46,056 nt of DNA, from assembly GCF_024213375.1 (NCBI RefSeq), contig NZ_JANAVJ010000040.1:1-46056 (forward strand). Direction: 5' to 3'. Shown one piece after another: positions 40,125 through 46,056 of this stretch. A program made the position numbers and the translations under genes. The notes beneath the pieces were generated by a model. That model was not told where the DNA came from, searched no databases, and was given only the letters and a program-made list of their open reading frames with translations. Source of the stretch: Paenibacillus sp. MZ04-78.2. Its GTDB lineage: Bacteria > Bacillota > Bacilli > Paenibacillales > NBRC-103111. Position 1 is the stretch's first letter. Each line of letters begins with the position of its first letter.

Positions 40125-40611
40125 GGAGCGGAAGCCGTCTCCACTTACCCATCTGAACGAACAAGGCCGCGCACGCATGGTGGACATTTCGGACAAGCAG
40201 GAAACTGTCCGTACGGCGACGGCCCGCACGACCGTTACGATGCTTCCGGCTACGCTGGAGCTGATCCGGCAGCGAGGCATCGGCAAAGGGGATGTACTGG
40301 CTGTTGCGCAGGTTGCCGCGGTCATGGCGGCCAAAAAAACGTCGGATTGGATTCCGATGTGCCATCCGATTGCGTTAACTGGCGTCGATGTCCGGTTTAG
40401 CGATAACAGTGAGGGACAATTAACCATCGAAGCGACTGTCCGCACGAAGGGACAGACCGGTGTGGAGATGGAGGCGCTCACGGCCGTATCTGCCGCGGCG
40501 CTGACGGTCTACGATATGTGCAAGGCTGCGGAGAAAACGATGCAGATCGGACCGACGCTGCTGCTGAGCAAAACCGGCGGCAAGAGCGGAGATTTTCACG
40601 CAGTCCCATAG
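40117..40611 (+). CDS. moaC: Cyclic pyranopterin monophosphate synthase (MoaC)
   Basis: A 164-residue enzyme making cyclic pyranopterin monophosphate in the first stage of molybdenum cofactor synthesis, together with MoaA, which is not in the window. [18 protein letters not shown] near the start, [17 protein letters not shown] with the active-site His, and [23 protein letters not shown] are diagnostic. Two ATGs are possible: 40111, which leaves only 3 nt from GGGAG, and 40117 with 9 nt, which was chosen. It overlaps the preceding gene. Confidence 0.95.
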   Translation: MTEERKPSPLTHLNEQGRARMVDISDKQETVRTATARTTVTMLPATLELIRQRGIGKGDVLAVAQVAAVMAAKKTSDWIPMCHPIALTGVDVRFSDNSEGQLTIEATVRTKGQTGVEMEALTAVSAAALTVYDMCKAAEKTMQIGPTLLLSKTGGKSGDFHAVP

Positions 40612-40644
40612 AGACTTAATGAGATCCGGGAGAGGAGCAGATGT

Positions 40645-41145
40645 ATGCGCTGGAAAGTGGCTATCTTGACCGCTAGCGACCGCGGTTCGCGCGGAGAGCG
40701 GGAAGACACGAGTGCACAGGTCATTCGGGAATTGATTGAAGAAGAAATGAACGGCGAAATTATCGAATACCGTGTCGTGCCTGACGAAAAAGATGAAATT
40801 ATGGCGGCGTTGATCGAAATGACGGATTATTTCCGGGCCAATCTCATTTTGACAACCGGAGGCACAGGTCTCGCCGTGCGGGATGTCACGCCGGAAGCGA
40901 CCTTGAGCGTCATCGATCGACACGCTCCGGGCTTTGCCGAAGCGATGCGCATGTATTCGCTGCAAAAGACGCCGCGCGCGATGCTCTCCCGGGCCGTGTC
41001 CGGGATTCGCGGCAAGACGCTGATCTTGAACTTGCCCGGCAGCCCCAAGGGGGTTTCGGAAAATTTATCGGCCGTTATCGATCAGTTGCCTCACGCGCTT
41101 GCCATTCTGACCGGACGCGAGGGAGACCACGGCGATGAAGCATGA
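40645..41145 (+). CDS. MogA/MoaB family molybdopterin adenylyltransferase
   Basis: A 166-residue protein expected to adenylate molybdopterin before molybdate insertion. ILTASDRGSRGEREDTS, LILTTGGTGLAVRDVTPEA and LILNLPGSPKGVSENL are the three family motifs; the GGTG loop and PGSPKG bind the pterin phosphate. ATG 40645 follows AGGAG. MogA and MoaB are hard to tell apart by eye; both are placed in this step. Its last 11 nt overlap the next gene. Confidence 0.9.
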   Translation: MRWKVAILTASDRGSRGEREDTSAQVIRELIEEEMNGEIIEYRVVPDEKDEIMAALIEMTDYFRANLILTTGGTGLAVRDVTPEATLSVIDRHAPGFAEAMRMYSLQKTPRAMLSRAVSGIRGKTLILNLPGSPKGVSENLSAVIDQLPHALAILTGREGDHGDEA

Positions 41146-42139
41146 TTCGATGCTCGAAGAGGTTCCTGTAGAACAAGCCGTCGGCATGGTGCTTGCGCAC
41201 GACCTGACCCAGATTATTCCCGGAAAGTTCAAGGGCCGCTTGTTTAAAAAAGGACACGTGATTCGCGAGGAAGATATCCCGGCGCTGCTCAGCATCGGCA
41301 AGGAGCATATTTACACGCTTCGTCTGAAGCAGGGCTATCTCCACGAAGACGAAGCGGCCTTGCGGATGGCGAAGGCTGCGCACGGAGCGGGCGTCACGTT
41401 GACTGAGCCGCACGAAGGCAAAGTCACGCTTAAGTCCACGATCCGCGGTCTGGTCAAGATCGACAAGGACCGGATCGATCAGGTCAATTCGCTGGACCAA
41501 GTCATCATGTCGACCGTGAAAACGAATACCGTGGCGGAACCCGGACGTTCCTTGATGGGAACCCGCGTCATTCCGCTTGTTATAGAAGAAGAGCGCGTTA
41601 CAGCCGTTGAGCGCATCGCTGCTTCCGCGGGACAGCCCATGGTGGAGGTTAAGCCGTTCCGTCCGCTGCGGGCAGGACTGATCACAACCGGCAGCGAGGT
41701 GTTCAAGGGCCGGATTGAGGATAAATTCGGTCCCGCCGTACGCAACAAGCTCGCGGCGCTCGGCTCGGAAGTGATCGAGCAACGGTTTGCGCCGGACGAC
41801 AGCGAAACGATCGCACAGGAAATCCGCCGCTTCCTGGAGGAAGACCGGGCGGATCTTATTCTCGTTACCGGCGGCATGTCCGTAGACCCGGACGATCGGA
41901 CGCCCGGCGCCATCAAGCGTGCCGGAGCGTCCGTTGTCAGCTACGGCACCCCGATGCTTCCCGGGTCCATGCTATTGATGGGCTATCTGAACGGCGTTCC
42001 GATTATGGGGCTGCCCGGCTGCGTCATGCACGACCCGTACACGTCGTTTGACGTTCTGCTGCCGCGCATTTGCGCGGGAGAAACGATTACCCGGGCGGAC
42101 ATTACCGAGCTCGGTTATGGCGGACTTTACGGCTGTTAG
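41135..42139 (+). CDS. Molybdopterin-binding protein (MoeA-like MPT domain)
   Basis: A 334-residue protein. The first 60 residues (VEQAVGMVLAHDLTQIIPG, then FKGRLFKKGHVIREEDIPAL) resemble the start of MoeA, but the full MoeA domain set is not present: MoeA has about 400 residues. The C-terminal half holds an MPT-binding fold (AGLITTGSEVFKG, LILVTGGMSVDPDDRTPGA, GVPIMGLPGCVMHDP). It may be a molybdate-insertion or regulatory relative rather than MoeA itself. It overlaps the MogA-like gene by 11 nt and precedes tatA by 42 bp, linking cofactor synthesis to export of folded cofactor enzymes. Confidence 0.82.
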   Translation: MKHDSMLEEVPVEQAVGMVLAHDLTQIIPGKFKGRLFKKGHVIREEDIPALLSIGKEHIYTLRLKQGYLHEDEAALRMAKAAHGAGVTLTEPHEGKVTLKSTIRGLVKIDKDRIDQVNSLDQVIMSTVKTNTVAEPGRSLMGTRVIPLVIEEERVTAVERIAASAGQPMVEVKPFRPLRAGLITTGSEVFKGRIEDKFGPAVRNKLAALGSEVIEQRFAPDDSETIAQEIRRFLEEDRADLILVTGGMSVDPDDRTPGAIKRAGASVVSYGTPMLPGSMLLMGYLNGVPIMGLPGCVMHDPYTSFDVLLPRICAGETITRADITELGYGGLYGC

Positions 42140-42181
42140 TTGATGAACAGGCAATATTTCCACTGAAGGAGGATACTCGAT

Positions 42182-42445
42182 ATGCTCGGAAATATAGGAT
42201 TCAGCGAAATTTTGCTTATCGGACTCATTGCTTTACTATTGTTCGGCCCGAACAAGCTGCCGGAGCTCGGCCGGGCACTAGGCAAGACGCTGCGCGAGTT
42301 TAAGCAGGGCGCCCGCGATCTGATGGGGACGGATGCGCCACAGTCGCCACGGGAAGACGTTACGCCCCCGACGCCTGCGCAGCAGCCACAGCCGCATGCC
42401 GTACAGCAGGAAACGAAACAAGACTCGCGTCGTTTGCCGGATTAG
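42182..42445 (+). CDS. tatA: Twin-arginine translocase subunit TatA
   Basis: An 87-residue protein with a short N-terminal membrane helix (ILLIGLIALLLF), the hinge FGPNKLPELGRALGKTLREFK and a hydrophilic Gln/Pro-rich tail, the standard TatA plan. It oligomerises to form the protein-conducting path for folded Tat substrates. ATG 42182 follows AAGGAGG. It is followed after 46 bp by tatC, making the minimal TatAC system typical of Bacillota (TatAy/TatCy). No separate tatB, as expected. Confidence 0.95.
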   Translation: MLGNIGFSEILLIGLIALLLFGPNKLPELGRALGKTLREFKQGARDLMGTDAPQSPREDVTPPTPAQQPQPHAVQQETKQDSRRLPD

Positions 42446-42491
42446 GGAGGCCCTCGTACTCCCATTTTGATCGTGTGGAAGGTGAACCGAT

Positions 42492-43259
42492 ATGGAACAT
42501 GATGAAGGCATGACGCTGGTGGAGCATCTGGCGGAGCTGCGCAAACGAATTATTTGGGTTCTGCTGGTCCTGATCGTCGGCATGGTAATCGGGCTTCTTG
42601 TGGCCAAGCCGTTAATTAATTATTTGAAAAGCGTTTCTCCGATTGCGAACATGAACTGGTATGTGTTTTCCCCATGGGATGCAATTAAAATGTATATGAG
42701 CTTTGCTTTAGTTGCCGGTCTTTTGGTCACGCTACCGTTTGCTTTATACCAGATATGGGCTTTTCTGAAACCGGGACTCCGTGAAGTAGAACAAAAAGCT
42801 TCTTTAATGTTCATCCCCTTTGCGTTTCTTATGTTTTTGCTCGGTCTGGCGTTCGGCTATTTTATCGTGTTTAAAATGGCGCTGTTATTTACTACTGCGA
42901 TTAGCCAGAGCATGCAACTTAACGAAAACTTCGGGATCGCGCAATACTTTTCATTCATGTTCAACATCTTGATCCCGATTGCGCTCGTCTTCGAGCTGCC
43001 GATTGTCGTGATGTTTTTGACCAAAATCCGCTTGCTCAATCCGCTGCTTCTCCGCAAACTGCGCCGTTACGCGTATTTGGCGCTCGTCGTGATCTCCACG
43101 ATGATCACGCCGCCGGATGCCGTGTCCGCCATTATCGTCGCTGTGCCGATGATTGTTCTATACGAGTTCAGCGTCTACTTGTCGGCGTTCATCTACCGAA
43201 AGCAGTTGCTGCAGGATCAAGCGTGGGAGGCGGAAGCTTCTGCAAAGTCTGTCGAATGA
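42492..43259 (+). CDS. tatC: Twin-arginine translocase subunit TatC
   Basis: A 255-residue, six-helix membrane protein that recognises twin-arginine signals. The cytoplasmic N-terminus MTLVEHLAELRKRIIW, the loop FLKPGLREVEQKAS, FGYFIVFK with the helix-3 region, and STMITPPDAVSAIIVAVPMIVLYE near the end are conserved TatC segments. ATG 42492 follows GGAAGGTGA. The terminator hairpin begins inside its last codons. Likely substrates include molybdoenzymes whose cofactor genes precede it, although none is encoded here. Confidence 0.95.
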   Translation: MEHDEGMTLVEHLAELRKRIIWVLLVLIVGMVIGLLVAKPLINYLKSVSPIANMNWYVFSPWDAIKMYMSFALVAGLLVTLPFALYQIWAFLKPGLREVEQKASLMFIPFAFLMFLLGLAFGYFIVFKMALLFTTAISQSMQLNENFGIAQYFSFMFNILIPIALVFELPIVVMFLTKIRLLNPLLLRKLRRYAYLALVVISTMITPPDAVSAIIVAVPMIVLYEFSVYLSAFIYRKQLLQDQAWEAEASAKSVE

Positions 43260-43271
43260 CAGGCTTTTTTG
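43246..43271 (+). terminator. Terminator overlapping the tatC stop codon
   Basis: AGTCTGTC (43246-43253) and GACAGGCT (43258-43265) close a GAAT loop that contains part of the stop codon, followed by six T. Confidence 0.85.
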
Positions 43272-43343
43272 TTTGTCTGCTTGTCGTATATTTTGGAAAG
43301 GTCTGGAGACAATGATTGAGGTGTGAAATTGTTGTAAAACCAC

Positions 43344-43372
43344 TTGCAAAATTGCTTGGAAATAGTTATCAT
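43344..43372 (+). promoter_or_regulatory. groESL promoter
   Basis: TTGCAA (43344-43349), 17-bp spacer, TATCAT (43367-43372); start near 43379, directly before the CIRCE element. Confidence 0.75.
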
Positions 43373-43383
43373 AAGAATTGTTG

Positions 43384-43410
43384 TTAGCACTAAAGACGTT
43401 TGAGTGCTAA
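43384..43410. promoter_or_regulatory. CIRCE operator (HrcA site)
   Basis: TTAGCACTA (43384-43392), 9-bp spacer, GAGTGCTAA (43402-43410). It matches the CIRCE inverted repeat with one change (last C of the left arm to A), so HrcA should repress groESL until heat shock. Confidence 0.95.
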
Positions 43411-43457
43411 TAAGATAAACCATCGTTACCCTAATTTTAAAAGGAGGCTATTTTCTC

Positions 43458-43739
43458 ATGATCAAACCGTTGGGTGATCGCGTAGTTATTGAAGCCATCG
43501 CTAAGGAGGAAACGACCGCAAGCGGTATCGTACTGCCTGACACGGCGAAAGAGAAGCCGCAGGAAGGCAAAGTCGTAGCTGTAGGCAGCGGTACACTCAA
43601 AGACGGCGAGCGCATTGCGCTTGAGCTGAAAGAAGGCGACCGCGTGATTTTCTCCAAGTACGCCGGTACTGAAGTAAAATTCGAAGGCCGCGAGCTGCTG
43701 ATTATGCGTGAGAGCGACGTTCTGGCCGTTCTGGCTTAA
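43458..43739 (+). CDS. groES: Co-chaperonin GroES
   Basis: A 93-residue Gro[15 protein letters not shown] at the start, [24 protein letters not shown] mobile-loop region, [15 protein letters not shown], and a C-terminal strand ending DVLAVLA. It forms the heptameric lid of GroEL. ATG 43458 follows AAAGGAGG. It is transcribed from the CIRCE-controlled promoter together with groEL, 99 bp downstream. Confidence 0.98.
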   Translation: MIKPLGDRVVIEAIAKEETTASGIVLPDTAKEKPQEGKVVAVGSGTLKDGERIALELKEGDRVIFSKYAGTEVKFEGRELLIMRESDVLAVLA

Positions 43740-43811
43740 GAACCAGCGCCTCAATTCGATACTTAAGTGTTAGTTACTTACTTACGAAAATATTCGAACC
43801 GTTTAAAATAA

Positions 43812-45476
<1,665 letters not shown>

Positions 45477-45495
45477 GGAAATCACCCTAAATAGG

Positions 45496-45538
45496 AAGGT
45501 CTCTCATCAATTCGCTGAATTGTTGAGAGGCCTTTTTT
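45496..45538 (+). terminator. Terminator of groESL
   Basis: AAGGTCTCTCA (45496-45506) pairs with TGAGAGGCCTT, and inner CAATTC/GAATTG extends the stem; TTTTTT follows. Confidence 0.9.
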
Positions 45539-45589
45539 CTATTCCTCGTGGAAGTGAGTTATAGGGCGAGGAAGTAAATCTATGCACTC

Positions 45590-45913
45590 TCATTCAGCAG
45601 AGTCGGGAGAAACCACATCCCACTTTCCAAACAGCGTCAAACCCGCCGCTTTAGCCAGCGACACGGACGCCTGGTTATCGAGCTGGCATCGGTACTGGGG
45701 TTCGTATCCCTGATCATAGGCGTACTTGCAGATGGAACGCACCAGTTTGCGGGCGTGACCTTTTCCTCTAAAGGGCGTCAGAGTCAACACGCCGAGATCC
45801 GCAATTTGTACATCATCCTCCCAGGGATACATGCTGGCGGCGCTGACTAGGCGGTCTTGCTCAAAAGAACCGAACACCGCCCAGTGATCCAACTCCACAG
45901 AAGCGTCATCCAA
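45590..45913 (-). CDS. GNAT acetyltransferase, apparently 5'-truncated
   Basis: The frame encodes the acetyl-CoA-binding part of a GNAT enzyme: LGVLTLTPFRGKGHARKLVR (motif A with R-G-K-G-H-A), YRCQLDNQASVSLAKAAGL (motif B) and a final strand LFGKWDVVS. ELDHWAVFGSFEQDRLVSAASMYPW precedes it. Only a TTG at 45913 is available as a start, and the same frame stays open, without ATG, to a TAA at 45949-45947. Homologous enzymes are usually more than twice this length, so the N-terminal half is missing. The likely IS end 30 bp further on suggests how it was lost. The fragment may be inactive. Confidence 0.65.
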   Translation of the reverse strand: MDDASVELDHWAVFGSFEQDRLVSAASMYPWEDDVQIADLGVLTLTPFRGKGHARKLVRSICKYAYDQGYEPQYRCQLDNQASVSLAKAAGLTLFGKWDVVSPDSAE

Positions 45914-45980
45914 GTCTTCACTTCCATATACTTTAGTCTCATTTTGTTATAGCACAATCAATAATGTTCTTAAATATACT

Positions 45981-46056
45981 AGGGCGTGTCTGAAAACTCA
46001 TCATAGTGGAACTACTTCAACAAAATCATGGCAGAAGCCAAAAAAGCAAAGCTCAA
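45981..46056. mobile_element. Probable terminus of an insertion sequence running off the window
   Basis: AGGGCGTGTCTGAAAACTC is typical of the terminal repeat of IS5-group elements in Bacillota, and is followed by what looks like subterminal IS DNA (a purine-rich GCAGAAGCCAAAAAAGC). The flank is TA-rich. Neither transposase nor the other end is in the window, so the family call is from memory. Confidence 0.45.

Overview
The window reads as the chromosome of a Bacillota species close to Paenibacillus. This rests on strong AGGAGG-type ribosome binding sites, a CIRCE operator at groESL, a C74-type purine riboswitch on a pbuG-like gene, a BirA operator at bioY, moderately GC-rich coding DNA and a guaA-pbuG and tat-groESL neighbourhood like that of Bacillus. 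The species assignment is inference; no 16S rRNA gene is present.

Layout. 1-250: tRNA-Pro, tRNA-Gly and tRNA-Arg. 300-960: a GreA/GreB C-terminal-type factor behind a 26-codon coupled ORF and a 5' hairpin. 1221-3680: a ketogluconate operon (kduD, kdgK, kdgA). 3862-12280, minus strand: glutamate synthase large subunit with a long, operator-rich leader, hemL, a PhzF-family enzyme and an LCP cell-wall enzyme. 12471-15102: an ABC-2 exporter (ATPase plus two permeases). 15203-18300: a gene remnant, a secreted protein behind four 13-bp tandem repeats, a Bcp peroxiredoxin, a lactonase and a decayed substrate-binding-protein remnant. 18391-24742: polysaccharide deacetylase, then MoxR, DUF58 and transglutaminase genes. 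25002-26540: guaA.

26670-28924 is an AT-rich minus-strand patch that looks acquired: a TetR regulator frameshifted at a 7-A run, a cytidine-deaminase-like protein and an MBL-fold hydrolase behind paired palindromic operators, plus an NTF2-like orphan. 29081-30735: guanine riboswitch and purine permease. 30822-31078: a dense DnaA-box cluster before a large membrane protein with an AlkP-like ectodomain. 33866-39238: an ABC-F ATPase, then a biotin ECF transporter in which one ATPase is fused to the T component, divergent from bioY across a BirA operator. 39489-43259: 5-formyl-THF cyclo-ligase, moaC, mogA, a MoeA-like protein and tatAC, which pairs molybdopterin synthesis with folded-protein export. 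43344-45476: groESL. The right edge holds a 5'-truncated GNAT acetyltransferase and what looks like an IS end.

The items most worth following are the 13-bp repeat array, the DnaA-box cluster, the TetR/deaminase/MBL cassette with its frameshift, the EcfA-EcfT fusion, and the unusual 5' regions of gltB and the gre-like gene. None of these alone proves a new system. All reading was by eye; no homology search, folding program or alignment was run.
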